Shown: positions 7,780 through 16,148, numbered from the stretch's first letter. The stretch: DNA of 19,450 bases from Akkermansiaceae bacterium (GCA_018676385.1 JABHEX010000298.1:1-19450), one strand, 5' to 3'. Notes: generated by a model from the letters alone, not told the origin. A program made the numbers and translations.

Positions 7780-9690
7780 ATGAGCCATCATCTCGTCCTC
7801 GGCACTGCAGGCCATATTGATCACGGAAAATCATCTCTTGTGCGTGCCCTTACTGGATCTGATCCTGACAGACTCCCCGAGGAAAAGGCTCGTGGTGTGA
7901 CAATTGAGCTCGGCTTTGCACATTTACCTCTAGAAGATGATGAGAAGAATTACGAAATCGGTATCGTTGACGTTCCTGGGCATGCAGACTTCGTTAACAA
8001 CATGGTTGCAGGTGTTGGCGCTCTCGACATGGCATTATTCATCATAGCAGCCGATGATGGATGGATGCCACAGTCAGAAGAACACCTCCACATACTCAGC
8101 TACCTCGGCATTGACAACGTCGTCATCGCCCTCACAAAAGCCGATCTTTGCGAGGACATCGATTTTACGATCGAGGTGCTACGGGATGAACTCCAAAACA
8201 CCTCTATCGCCACTGCCCCCATTGTCCCAGTTTCGTCCATCACTGGTGACGGAATTGAAGATCTCAAAAAAACAATAACGGAAACACTCCGATCTTACCC
8301 ACTGCAGGTAGACGCAGGCAAACCCCGACTTGCTGTAGACAGGATTTTCTCTCCAAAAGGTGCAGGCACAGTAGTTACAGGAACATTGTCAGGAGGCTCT
8401 GTTAGCATTGGGGATAGGCTTACACTGCAGCCACTTGGGCTAACCACTCGCATACGCTACATACAAAATCACAGCCAATCACTGGAAACAGCAGTGCCAG
8501 GTATGCGCACCGCACTCAATTTACCCGATCTCACCATCAGCACCCCCGGCAAAGCCGGTGCCGAACGAGGTCAGACACTCATACCTGAAGAATGTGGTAA
8601 GCCTACGGTGACGTTAGATATCAACTTGGAACGTATGACTCGTGCAATTCCGGGGACTAAGCCCAGACCGCTTCGCCACATGGAAACCGTGATGCTCCAC
8701 CATGGCTCAACACGATGCCGTGCGCGTGTGATCCTTCAAGATCGTAGTCATCTCGACCCCGGAGAATCATGCTTTGCACAACTCCGGTTAGACCAACCAC
8801 AATTTTTTTTGATAGGAGACCGAATAGTCATCCGTGACGGCGCCCAGCAAAACACCCTCGCTGGAGGATGCGTGCTAGACACTCGCCCCACACGTTACGG
8901 GTTCCGCACGGACACGCGTAAAGGTTTTCTCCAGCCGCTCGCCGAGAATCCTCTGGATGTGCTGGCACATTTGCATACACGCCTCATAAGAGATCACAAC
9001 CTTGATGCCAGCACCCCGCTGCACGATCATCCATTTAGCGAAAAACAGGTTCAGCGCGCTTTACAAAAATTTATCTCTGATGGCGAATCTGTATGTTTAG
9101 AAAACGCAATCATTTATGCCCCGTGGTGGAATGATCAACAAAATATGGCCATAGAATTAGTGACCGCATGGCATAAACAACACCCTGACGTACCAGGGAT
9201 CTCACTAGATCTGCTCGCTAATTCGCTCGAGGAATGCCCAGAAGATTTGTTCAAACAACTCCTGACCACACTCGAATCCAACGGATTCAAGCGCACTGGC
9301 AAAACATTAGCGGCAAGCACCCATACGCTTACGCTCCCCGCCGAGATCAAAACACAGGCAGAGTCAATCATTGCGCAACTCGACCGGTCTGGCTTACAAC
9401 CACCATCTCCTGTCGATCTCACAACAAGCACACAGCATTCCCAAGCACTTCAATTCCTAATCCGCTCTGGCAGAGTGATACAACTTGAACCCAAAGTAGT
9501 TATCTCAGCATCATCCCGTGATGATGCCATTAAGTGCGTTCATGAACATCTTGAAAAATGTGGACAAGCAACGGCTAGCGAGCTTCGACAACACCTTGGT
9601 TCTACCCGTAAAGTAGTTATGCCACTACTGGAACACCTAGATGATCTTGGCATCACCGTGCGCAACAATAACTATCGCACTTTAAAATAA
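7780..9690 (+). CDS. selB: Selenocysteine-specific translation elongation factor SelB
   Basis: A 636-residue GTPase that carries selenocysteyl-tRNA to ribosomes stalled at UGA codons with a SECIS hairpin. The N-terminal EF-Tu-like domain has the P-loop AGHIDHGKSS (residues 10-19), the switch I region EKARGVTIELGFA, DVPGHADFV and LTKADL as the guanine-specificity motif. Beta-barrel domains follow (VDRIFSPKGAGTVVTGTLSGG, SIGDRLTLQP). The C-terminal third fits the winged-helix repeats that bind SECIS RNA, ending in the characteristic LGSTRKVVMPLLEHLDDLGI and YRTLK. Length is close to E. coli SelB (614). ATG at 7780 is preferred over an in-frame TTG at 7741 because homologues begin a few residues before the P-loop. 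There is no Shine-Dalgarno sequence. No selA, selD or tRNA-Sec lies beside it, unlike many bacterial sel loci. Stop TAA 9688-9690. Confidence 0.95.
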   Translation: MSHHLVLGTAGHIDHGKSSLVRALTGSDPDRLPEEKARGVTIELGFAHLPLEDDEKNYEIGIVDVPGHADFVNNMVAGVGALDMALFIIAADDGWMPQSEEHLHILSYLGIDNVVIALTKADLCEDIDFTIEVLRDELQNTSIATAPIVPVSSITGDGIEDLKKTITETLRSYPLQVDAGKPRLAVDRIFSPKGAGTVVTGTLSGGSVSIGDRLTLQPLGLTTRIRYIQNHSQSLETAVPGMRTALNLPDLTISTPGKAGAERGQTLIPEECGKPTVTLDINLERMTRAIPGTKPRPLRHMETVMLHHGSTRCRARVILQDRSHLDPGESCFAQLRLDQPQFFLIGDRIVIRDGAQQNTLAGGCVLDTRPTRYGFRTDTRKGFLQPLAENPLDVLAHLHTRLIRDHNLDASTPLHDHPFSEKQVQRALQKFISDGESVCLENAIIYAPWWNDQQNMAIELVTAWHKQHPDVPGISLDLLANSLEECPEDLFKQLLTTLESNGFKRTGKTLAASTHTLTLPAEIKTQAESIIAQLDRSGLQPPSPVDLTTSTQHSQALQFLIRSGRVIQLEPKVVISASSRDDAIKCVHEHLEKCGQATASELRQHLGSTRKVVMPLLEHLDDLGITVRNNNYRTLK

Positions 9691-9941
9691 TTTAGAATAA
9701 ATCCAAAAAGACAAATCAACAAATCACCTGGGAAGACATGTTAGTTTGGCAGAAAATTAGTTGCTCCATGAACATATGCCCCGCTAGCTATTAGCGTATG
9801 ATACATACATGTTGATCATCTGCGTAACAACACTCTATCCAAATTGCCTTTTCTTCAGGGCTAGCAGGTCGATGAACAAGATAACCTTTACTTGAATGGA
9901 TAACAACGCTACTACTGTTAGTAACACGATTCCCTCCATAC
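9691..9941. other. Intergenic region after selB
   Basis: 251 nt with no recognised gene family. A short perfect hairpin (CGCTA 9782-9786, TAGCG 9792-9796, 5-nt loop) is present, but no T-run follows, so it is a poor terminator candidate. A possible minus-strand small open frame (9955 down to 9791, 54 codons) crosses it. I searched by eye for tRNA-Sec, because selB is adjacent, and found no acceptor/TpsiC pattern. Confidence 0.4.
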
Positions 9942-10337
9942 ATGCCTACACCCATCAAAACCCGCAAACTACAGGGTACAGAAAAATCAATGCGCTGGTT
10001 CTTACTGATGAACATCGTTATATGCATATCACTTGTATGCGGGGCTGTGTTTCTTAAAAAGGGAGCTGATCGATACAAGCTTCGTGCGCAATATGACCGC
10101 ATTTACATCATTTCAGTTAAAGCTGAGCAAGACCCACAAAGCTTGCTTAACGGATTGGTCTACACTGAAAACGCGCGCGCGACCGCCTACAAATCTATAC
10201 TTAATCTTAGCCATGGAACATCCATTATCTGGCTCATCATAGCAATAGCATTTGCTGCTAACACCGCGTATCTATTACGCGTTAGTCTTGAACAAAAAAA
10301 ACAACTTGCCGCAGTAAAAGCAAAAACAACAAATTAG
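9942..10337 (+). CDS. Small membrane protein with two transmembrane helices, function unknown
   Basis: A 131-residue protein not assigned to any family. After a basic N-terminus (PTPIKTRKLQGTEK) comes a first helix (MRWFLLMNIVICISLVCGAVFL), a polar region of about 60 residues with many charged side chains (KKGADRYKLRAQYDRIY ... TENARATAYKSIL), a second helix (HGTSIIWLIIAIAFAANTAYLL) and a basic tail (EQKKQLAAVKAKTTN). The positive-inside rule puts both ends in the cytoplasm and the central region outside. A second possible start is the Met before RWFLLM (residue 17). It lies 251 nt after selB and points toward pyrC, so it is probably transcribed separately. No Shine-Dalgarno sequence is visible. 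Stop TAG 10335-10337. The hydrophobicity pattern and absence of internal stops support it as real; nothing points to a function. Confidence 0.6.
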   Translation: MPTPIKTRKLQGTEKSMRWFLLMNIVICISLVCGAVFLKKGADRYKLRAQYDRIYIISVKAEQDPQSLLNGLVYTENARATAYKSILNLSHGTSIIWLIIAIAFAANTAYLLRVSLEQKKQLAAVKAKTTN

Positions 10338-10382
10338 GCAAAACTGCCAAGACCGCACGACAATCTGGAAGTTAATTAAATA

Positions 10383-11666
10383 TTACGCGCGATCGAGCAA
10401 TACTTCATCACCTAACACAACCAAGTCAATACTGCCATGAAGCGTCTTATCTAGAAAAGGCGTGTTGTGACTTTTCGACTGCATATAGTCCGCCGAGAAA
10501 GTGGTTTGCCCATCAGGATTAAACAACAGGAAGTCTGCTTTTCCTCCATCAACTAATGGCACTGGATTCAAACCCATCATTCTGCGCGGCTCTGCTGAAT
10601 AACGCTTTACTAAAAGCCCCCACCCAAACTCACCTTTCCTAATGTAGTGGTGGTAGAGTGAAATGACCGCAGTCTCCAGCCCTGTAATCCCATTGGGGGC
10701 TGTAACAAAATCCTGTGACTTTTCGAAAGGCGTGTGGGGTGCATGGTCAGTGGCAATGATATCAAACACCCCATCCTTCAACCCCTCAAGAAGTGCCGCA
10801 TTGTCAGCCGCAGTGCGCAGTGGCGGGTTCATTTTGTAGTGTGTGTCGTAGTCACCAATGTCCTCTTCGTTGAAGAGTAAATGATGAGGTGATACTTCTG
10901 CCGTCACTTGAGCTCCCATTTCCTTCCACCACCGAATTGTCTCCATCCCAATGCGACTGGACACGTGTTGTATGTGCAGCCGTGCCCCCGTAGCGTGTGC
11001 CAATCGAATATCACGGTCGATACAAATCTCTTCACTGCATGCCGGAGTGCCTGCAATTCCAAGCCTATGGCTGACAACACCTTCGTTAAGTGCACGCGGA
11101 CCTGAAAGATCTAACACTTCGCAATGACTCGCAAAAAAACAGTCAAACTCAGAAGCATACTCCATCGCATGCTTCAGTAATGAGATGTTCGGTACCGCAT
11201 CGCCATCATCAGTGAGCATTTTCACACCAAGACTCAACATACCATCAATACCTGCCAGCTGGCTACCCTCACGGCCTTTAGTAATACATCCAGATGTATG
11301 GACTGGTATACGTGAATCACGCTCAACGATGTCATAAATTGTACGCACCATAGCGGCTGAGTCAATCGCTGGCGTAGTATTGGGCATCAGCACCACACCG
11401 GTAACGCCACCATTGATCGCGGCCTCAGTTCCTGATTTGATGGTTTCCTTGGCTTCCTGGCCTGGCTCACGCATGTGAATGTGAGTATCAAACATGGCTG
11501 GCATCAAAATACGGCTTGCTGCATCAATCACACGAACACCATCTGCAATTTCAATACTCGGTTTTATACAGGTGATGTGGCCCTTTTCGACTAGCACATC
11601 CGATAGAATCAGATCATCAGAATCTTCACTAGCGACGCGGGCGTTTTGGATGAGTAGGGATGACAT
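10383..11666 (-). CDS. pyrC: Dihydroorotase (class I)
   Basis: A 427-residue amidohydrolase that interconverts N-carbamoyl-aspartate and dihydroorotate, step three of UMP synthesis. Zinc ligands are in place: H62 and H64 in FDTHIHMREPG (with R66 for substrate), H181 (FASHCE), H233 (LHIQHVSS) and D306 (IIATDHAPH). At the metal-bridging position it has the LTDDGDAV motif (D153/D154), as in Bacillus-type class I enzymes, not the carboxylated lysine of the E. coli class. N96 lies in LMPNTTPA. Length matches class I enzymes (about 425-430). All catalytic residues are present, so this is an active enzyme and not one of the inactive pyrC' homologues sometimes linked to pyrB. The start ATG at 11666 lies 11 nt after the pyrB stop; no ribosome binding site is seen, so translation may be coupled. 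It is the last gene of the pyr operon and is convergent with the small membrane protein. Confidence 0.96.
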   Translation of the reverse strand: MSSLLIQNARVASEDSDDLILSDVLVEKGHITCIKPSIEIADGVRVIDAASRILMPAMFDTHIHMREPGQEAKETIKSGTEAAINGGVTGVVLMPNTTPAIDSAAMVRTIYDIVERDSRIPVHTSGCITKGREGSQLAGIDGMLSLGVKMLTDDGDAVPNISLLKHAMEYASEFDCFFASHCEVLDLSGPRALNEGVVSHRLGIAGTPACSEEICIDRDIRLAHATGARLHIQHVSSRIGMETIRWWKEMGAQVTAEVSPHHLLFNEEDIGDYDTHYKMNPPLRTAADNAALLEGLKDGVFDIIATDHAPHTPFEKSQDFVTAPNGITGLETAVISLYHHYIRKGEFGWGLLVKRYSAEPRRMMGLNPVPLVDGGKADFLLFNPDGQTTFSADYMQSKSHNTPFLDKTLHGSIDLVVLGDEVLLDRA

Positions 11667-11677
11667 GGGAAAGTATG

Positions 11678-12610
11678 TTAGGATGAAGAGTCTTCCGATT
11701 GCGGCTTGAGCCAGTAGAGCACTGCCATTCGCGCGGCAATACCGTTCTCTACCTGTTGATCAATCAGCGATCGGTCGTATTCCATAACTTCATCACAGAG
11801 TTCCACTCCGCGGTTCACCGGACCAGGGTGCATCAGGTATATACCTTGATCGGCAATGTGCTTGAAACGCTCTTGAGTTACTCCATAGAGCTTGGTGTAT
11901 TCACGTAGGCTGGGGAAATACTGGGTGTCTTGACGTTCCATCTGCACGCGTAACAGATATATACTGTCTGGCCCCCAAGCCATTGCCTCGTCATAGCTGG
12001 TGAATCTCTTGATGTCACGAGGGCCGTGCTTCGGCACCAATGAGCCGGGACCTAGCCAAGAGACCTCGATACCAAGTTTGCGCATCAGGTTGGATGTGGA
12101 TCGAGCCACACGACTATGCAGTATGTCTCCGACAATAAGAACTTTTTTGCCGTCGGTTTGTGGAAACACCTCACGGAATGTAAATCCATCTAAGAGAGCC
12201 TGGGTTGGGTGGGCGTGGGCACCATCACCAGCATTAATTACACTCGCACGCGTAGCTTCTGCAATGACCTTGGGCAATCCAGGCATACTATTGCGAACGA
12301 TAATATAATCCGTGCGCATCGCCTGAAGTGTAGCAATGGTATCGCGTACAGTTTCGCCTTTAACTGCTGATGAATGAGGCACATCAAAGGTAGTGATATC
12401 GGCAGAGAGACGTTTTGCCGCGACTTGGAAAGATGACAGTGTCCGGGTGCTTGGTTCGTAAAACAGTGTTAAAACTGATTTACCAGTGAGAGCAGGCACT
12501 TTCTTCACAGACCGAGTAAAGAGCTCCTTGAATGGAGCTGCTTGATCCAGCAAATGCTCGATTTCTTCGCGTGTGAGCGACTCAATATCCAATAGGTCCT
12601 TGCGGGTCAT
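11678..12610 (-). CDS. pyrB: Aspartate carbamoyltransferase catalytic subunit
   Basis: A 310-residue enzyme that joins carbamoyl phosphate and aspartate to give N-carbamoyl-aspartate, step two of UMP synthesis. The carbamoyl-phosphate motif EPSTRT is at residues 52-57, the mobile S-x-x-K loop at 81-84 (SAVKGETVRDT), and HPTQALLD at 134-141, with H134 in the same position as the E. coli catalytic histidine. HPGPVNRGVE in the C-terminal part marks the aspartate-binding domain and separates it from ornithine carbamoyltransferase. Position 58 is Leu where E. coli has Arg in STRTR. ATG at 12610 was chosen over an upstream start at 12664 because it fits the family N-terminus; the longer version adds a non-conserved Cys-rich stretch. 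The start lies 29 nt inside the end of the upstream membrane-protein gene. No pyrI regulatory subunit is present here. Confidence 0.96.
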   Translation of the reverse strand: MTRKDLLDIESLTREEIEHLLDQAAPFKELFTRSVKKVPALTGKSVLTLFYEPSTRTLSSFQVAAKRLSADITTFDVPHSSAVKGETVRDTIATLQAMRTDYIIVRNSMPGLPKVIAEATRASVINAGDGAHAHPTQALLDGFTFREVFPQTDGKKVLIVGDILHSRVARSTSNLMRKLGIEVSWLGPGSLVPKHGPRDIKRFTSYDEAMAWGPDSIYLLRVQMERQDTQYFPSLREYTKLYGVTQERFKHIADQGIYLMHPGPVNRGVELCDEVMEYDRSLIDQQVENGIAARMAVLYWLKPQSEDSSS

Positions 12611-12956
12611 AATCTGGTGCCTCGAGATGCTTATGGTGATACACGGTTCCGAACACAAGCACAAGCAATGATATGATCACAATAATAGACGCATGATGCC
12701 GCGTGCGTGGCTTTCTCCAATAAATCAACAGAGTGATCAGAAATGAGCACCCTCCACAAATCAACGAGGCTAGATAAATTTCTCCCACCGCTAGGCCCAC
12801 TCCAGAAAAGCAAAGGATATATAGCGCCACCAGCATAGCTGGATGTAACGCCAGCGAACGAATTTCTCGCACTGGCGGACGCACGGCAAAAGCATTACGC
12901 ATACGGAGCTCGTTAAGCTCATCGATACTCTGCTTTTGCTTAGGTAGAGTAGTCAT
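12582..12956 (-). CDS. Unknown three-helix membrane protein within the pyr operon
   Basis: A 124-residue protein I do not recognise. The first 35 residues are polar (QKQSIDELNELRMRNAFAV). Three hydrophobic segments follow: PAMLVALYILCFSGVGLAVG, IYLASLICGGCSFLITLLIYW and HASIIVIISLLVLVFGTVY. They are linked by a basic stretch (RKPRTRHH) and end in a short acidic tail (EAPDYDPQGPIGY). The basic linker suggests that the loop between helices two and three is cytoplasmic. Its ATG overlaps the pyrR stop by 4 nt (ATGA) and its 3' end overlaps the pyrB start by 29 nt, so it sits in the operon as a translated cistron. It does not look like a uracil permease (UraA/PyrP is about 400 residues with many helices). 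A role in pyrimidine metabolism is only suggested by position. Confidence 0.7.
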   Translation of the reverse strand: MTTLPKQKQSIDELNELRMRNAFAVRPPVREIRSLALHPAMLVALYILCFSGVGLAVGEIYLASLICGGCSFLITLLIYWRKPRTRHHASIIVIISLLVLVFGTVYHHKHLEAPDYDPQGPIGY

Positions 12957-13483
12957 GACTGATTATTTTCTGTGACTACAACACTGTCCTCTCCGTCTGT
13001 GGCACGAAGTTTCACATTCACATAATCATGCCGCGACGTATTCAACGTATGTCCAATAAATGTTGGAGCAAACGGCAACTCACGGTGACCTCGCTCGATA
13101 AGGACTGCAAGTTCCACCATGGCACATCTCCCGTAATCTGTCAGCGCGTCAATTGCAGCCCGAATTGTTCGACCTGTGAAAAGAACATCATCCACCAGAA
13201 CGATGTGCGCCCCATCGATTGAAAATGGAAGCTCGCTACCCTGTAGCTTAGGGTTGGACTTCAAGTGTGCGAGATCATCTCGATAGAGTGAGATATCCAA
13301 TACACCCAAAGGAATTTCCATACCCTTGTCAGTAAGGCGCTCTAGAATTCGCTCAGCCACCTCATCACCGCGACTACGAATGCCTACGAGGACGAATTCC
13401 CCAGCCGGGTGGGCCGCATAGATTTCATCAGCAAGAATATCGATCCCTGCAGAAATTTCCGCTGCTGTGAGTGATTGTGACAT
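12953..13483 (-). CDS. pyrR: PyrR: pyr operon attenuation regulator / uracil phosphoribosyltransferase
   Basis: A 176-residue type I phosphoribosyltransferase-fold protein. The PRPP loop is VLVDDVLFTGRTI (residues 95-107), and VLDISLYRDDL (61-71) is a signature of PyrR that separates it from Upp-type enzymes. LVGIRSRGDEVAERI (32-46) also fits. PyrR proteins bind pyr mRNA when UMP/UTP is high and cause transcription termination or block translation; many also convert uracil plus PRPP to UMP. It is first in an operon with pyrB and pyrC, as expected for a regulator of this pathway. The ATG at 13483 follows TCTTTTCT and has no AGGAGG; a GGGGG tract lies about 12-16 nt upstream. I could not find the Bacillus-type PyrR binding loop in the leader, so the regulatory mechanism here remains open. 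Confidence 0.93.
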   Translation of the reverse strand: MSQSLTAAEISAGIDILADEIYAAHPAGEFVLVGIRSRGDEVAERILERLTDKGMEIPLGVLDISLYRDDLAHLKSNPKLQGSELPFSIDGAHIVLVDDVLFTGRTIRAAIDALTDYGRCAMVELAVLIERGHRELPFAPTFIGHTLNTSRHDYVNVKLRATDGEDSVVVTENNQS

Positions 13484-13894
13484 AGAAAAGATGGCCCCCG
13501 GCTTAGCTCAGGCACGGTCAGCTGATTTGAGAATATGATATGATGATATAGCTACAGCGAGCATTGCTTTTCTCGTGCAGTTGTAATGGAGAGCTAGACA
13601 CTTTGCTAGCCAACTGACTGACAAAAAGCAAGGTTTCTTCGCACCCTATATAAGAATTACTGACGCAATATTGAAGAATAGCCGATGGTGAAATGTGCAT
13701 GGCACTGAAGGGATTCACAATAGCTTATGAATATACTGTTGGGTTGTTTTTGAGGCCAGCGTTAAGCCATGGGGCAATAGATATAACCACATCTCATAAT
13801 TCCAAAGTGCTGCACCATCTGAGATCACATATTATACATATTCCCATCTAGTTTTACCTTTGCATCAGATCAAATATTTCGCTAAAACCTGAGC
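13484..13894. promoter_or_regulatory. 411-nt divergent gene-free region: pyr operon leader and TPR-gene promoter
   Basis: No protein family was recognised in this stretch. A 66-codon minus-strand open frame (13718-13518) has no family signature and looks like chance. The minus strand carries a perfect TATAAT at 13836-13831, within TGTATAATATG, but without a good -35 box; if used, the pyrR leader would be about 340 nt, long enough for an attenuator or RNA switch. A small hairpin, GCTAG (13593-13597) and CTAGC (13606-13610), lies about 110 nt before pyrR. No GC-rich stem followed by a U-run and no match to the Bacillus PyrR-binding loop were seen. Confidence 0.35.
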
Positions 13895-16114
13895 ATGAGC
13901 CGTTTACGTCATCTATTAATCCATGGAATTTCTTCTTTTTTTCTTATGGTTGGGTGTCTCACCTCAGATATCTACGCTAAAGATGATCCAAGTTTACTTG
14001 ACCCTTCTGACGTTTTTTTCCAAGCGTATCTCGTTGTTCGCGATGCTGATAAACTTCAAAAAGAAGGGAAACACACGGACGCATGGCGCAAATATCACCA
14101 AGCTGCAAAATATTACGATATCATCGCCAAACATCATAAAAATTGGAAACCCCACTTGGTCCTAGGACGTATTGAAAGCACACGTGACGCCATTAAGCTC
14201 ATCGAACCGAAAGCCAAGGCCGAAATCGCTGATAATAATACACTTAATCGCGATTTAATCGAGGCAGACCCCACCAAATTACCCGCTCCATCTCCGAGCC
14301 CACCCGTCTCAAATAACGAGCGTATCTTGACCCCACCTACTACTGCCAAGGCGCCAGCACCAAAGGTAGTCATTAAAGAAATTATAAAAGAAGTAACTGA
14401 CCCCGCTACTGATCGAAAATTACGACAACTTAAAATCGATAACCGTCGCCTCAATGAAGAACTCGCAAAAGTTAAACAGCTACAGCCGGCAAACAATGCC
14501 GAGCAAAAACGCCTAATCGAGATAATTGCCAAAAAAGATCGCGAGATTGGCACCCTGCGTGACATCCTCGCCCGCGCCCCACTGCAACAAGACATGGATC
14601 GCCTAACTAAGGAAAAGCAGACCCGCGATAGTGAACTCGCCCTAACCGCTCAGGCATTAAAACGCACACAAAAGAAGCTTGAGGAAACTGAAAAACAACG
14701 GGGCCAAGACGAAAAAGATGCCATCGTGGCGGAACGCACAATCGCCGAGCTTCAGAAAAACATGGATGCTCAGAAAAACATCGATAACCGTGTCGTGCGC
14801 GGCCTCCGTAAAGAACTCAAGGACGTCCTTAAAGTTCTTCAGGAAACCCGTCAGTCACTTGGAACCGCAAATGCTAAAATCGCAAAAATGCAGCTTCATC
14901 TAACGCAAGCCAACGCTACCATCAAAGAGCTGAAAATAGAGCGGGATGCCTTAAGACAAGAACGTAACACCCTCGCCAATATCTTAAAAAAGAGCGACTC
15001 CAAAGGCGTACAGAAACTCATCACTGAGAATATGCGTCTAGGCACTGAACTCAAGCAGGCGTTGGATAGGCTGCAGTACTTGGAAAAAAGTCAAGATACC
15101 ACTAAAGACGAATTACGTCAGGCCAAGAGCGATCTAGCCATCGCAAAAAACCGTATCATTCTCTACCAGCAAGACTATACCAAACAGAGTAATATGGTTA
15201 AATCACTGGAAAAGCGCTTACGCGATGCACAAGAAGATCTTAACAATGCCATTTCCAACCCCTCACAAAAGATAAGTCAGGAAGAAATCGAGATGCTCCG
15301 TGATACTGTCAAAAGATTAATCGCAGCTCAGGAACGCCGCAAGATGGGCGAGAAAACACTTTGGCAAGCTTATCAGAAATCACAACAAACTATTAAAGGC
15401 ATGGCAAAGGCATTTGACGACATGCGCAAAACTGAAATCAAACTGTCTAATGAAGAAAAAGCGATGGTAGCTAACACGCGTAAGCCAGATAGCGAATTCA
15501 CCAGCCCAGAGAGAGTCAGCCCAGAGCACGCCAAAGTCCACGGCGACGCCCTGGAGAGGGAAATAGCAATGTATACACCACTGATGAGGAGATTCTTTGA
15601 AAAAGGTCGCTACGAAGCCGCCCGAGAAACACTCATGGAGTTAGATGCCCGCTTCCCCGGCCATTTCCCCACTCTCTGCAATCGTGGCGTCGTTGAAATT
15701 AAAACAGGACGCTATTCCGAGGCTGCCGAAATCTTTAACGAAGCTATCACCATGCGTGAAAATAGTGGCTACGCCCATTATATGTTAGGCAAGTCACAGT
15801 ATCTATTAATGGACTTCGACACCTCACAAAAATCCTTTGAACACGCACTAACACTCCAAGCTGGTAACGCTGATACTCATCTCTATCTGGGTAATATCGC
15901 AGGTGCAGGGAAACGCTTTCAACAAGCAGAAAAGCATTTTCAAGAAGCCCTAAAATTAAATCCAACTAACGCAGAAGCATACTTCAACCTCTCCATTATC
16001 TACCTTCAGCAAAATAGAAAAAAAGACGCGCTCGAGTCCTACAATAAAGCACTCCGACACGGCGCTCAACCAGATCCCGGCCACGAACAAAAGCTCAGCT
16101 TTATAAGCCGATAG
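13895..16114 (+). CDS. Exported long coiled-coil protein with C-terminal TPR repeats
   Basis: A 739-residue protein in three parts. An N-terminal export signal (RLRHLLIHGISSFFLMVGCLTSDIYA) could be a Sec signal cleaved before KDD or a lipoprotein signal with Cys in MVGC, an imperfect lipobox. The next 80 residues resemble a helical TPR-like pair (DAWRKYHQAAKYYDIIAK), then a Pro-rich linker (LPAPSPSPPVS). Residues of about 165-520 are an extended coiled coil rich in Lys, Glu, Gln and Leu heptads (NRRLNEELAKVKQL, IAELQKNMDAQKN, KSLEKRLRDAQEDL). Residues of about 560-730 contain four to five TPR units (GRYEAARETLMELDARFPG, GRYSEAAEIFNEAI, DFDTSQKSFEHALTL, KRFQQAEKHFQEALKLNP, RKKDALESYNKALRHG). 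Proteins of this type are envelope scaffolds, but no specific partner is evident. No Shine-Dalgarno sequence is seen before ATG 13895. Confidence 0.85.
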   Translation: MSRLRHLLIHGISSFFLMVGCLTSDIYAKDDPSLLDPSDVFFQAYLVVRDADKLQKEGKHTDAWRKYHQAAKYYDIIAKHHKNWKPHLVLGRIESTRDAIKLIEPKAKAEIADNNTLNRDLIEADPTKLPAPSPSPPVSNNERILTPPTTAKAPAPKVVIKEIIKEVTDPATDRKLRQLKIDNRRLNEELAKVKQLQPANNAEQKRLIEIIAKKDREIGTLRDILARAPLQQDMDRLTKEKQTRDSELALTAQALKRTQKKLEETEKQRGQDEKDAIVAERTIAELQKNMDAQKNIDNRVVRGLRKELKDVLKVLQETRQSLGTANAKIAKMQLHLTQANATIKELKIERDALRQERNTLANILKKSDSKGVQKLITENMRLGTELKQALDRLQYLEKSQDTTKDELRQAKSDLAIAKNRIILYQQDYTKQSNMVKSLEKRLRDAQEDLNNAISNPSQKISQEEIEMLRDTVKRLIAAQERRKMGEKTLWQAYQKSQQTIKGMAKAFDDMRKTEIKLSNEEKAMVANTRKPDSEFTSPERVSPEHAKVHGDALEREIAMYTPLMRRFFEKGRYEAARETLMELDARFPGHFPTLCNRGVVEIKTGRYSEAAEIFNEAITMRENSGYAHYMLGKSQYLLMDFDTSQKSFEHALTLQAGNADTHLYLGNIAGAGKRFQQAEKHFQEALKLNPTNAEAYFNLSIIYLQQNRKKDALESYNKALRHGAQPDPGHEQKLSFISR

Positions 16115-16148
16115 CTGTCGTATCAAACCAATAGCGTTACGGTGGCCT

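Noticed and set aside
9782..9796. CGCTA/TAGCG hairpin as selB terminator
   Set aside because: The stem is only 5 bp, it sits about 90 nt after the stop and no T-run follows.
7608..9941. tRNA-Sec gene near selB
   Set aside because: Neither flank of selB shows a long acceptor stem, TCA anticodon loop or GGTTCRANTCC-like arm.
10337..10348. GGCA/TGCC hairpin as bidirectional terminator between the small membrane protein and pyrC
   Set aside because: A 4-bp stem with no T-run is too weak, and it overlaps the stop codon.
13518..13718. 66-codon minus-strand frame upstream of pyrR, considered as a leader peptide
   Set aside because: No pyrimidine-linked or repeated codon run, no family resemblance and no ribosome binding site; composition looks like chance in an A/T-rich gap.
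14134..14595. 153-codon minus-strand frame inside the TPR gene
   Set aside because: It is antisense to the coiled-coil region; its Ser/Arg/Leu-rich sequence is the expected shadow of Lys/Glu/Ala heptads.
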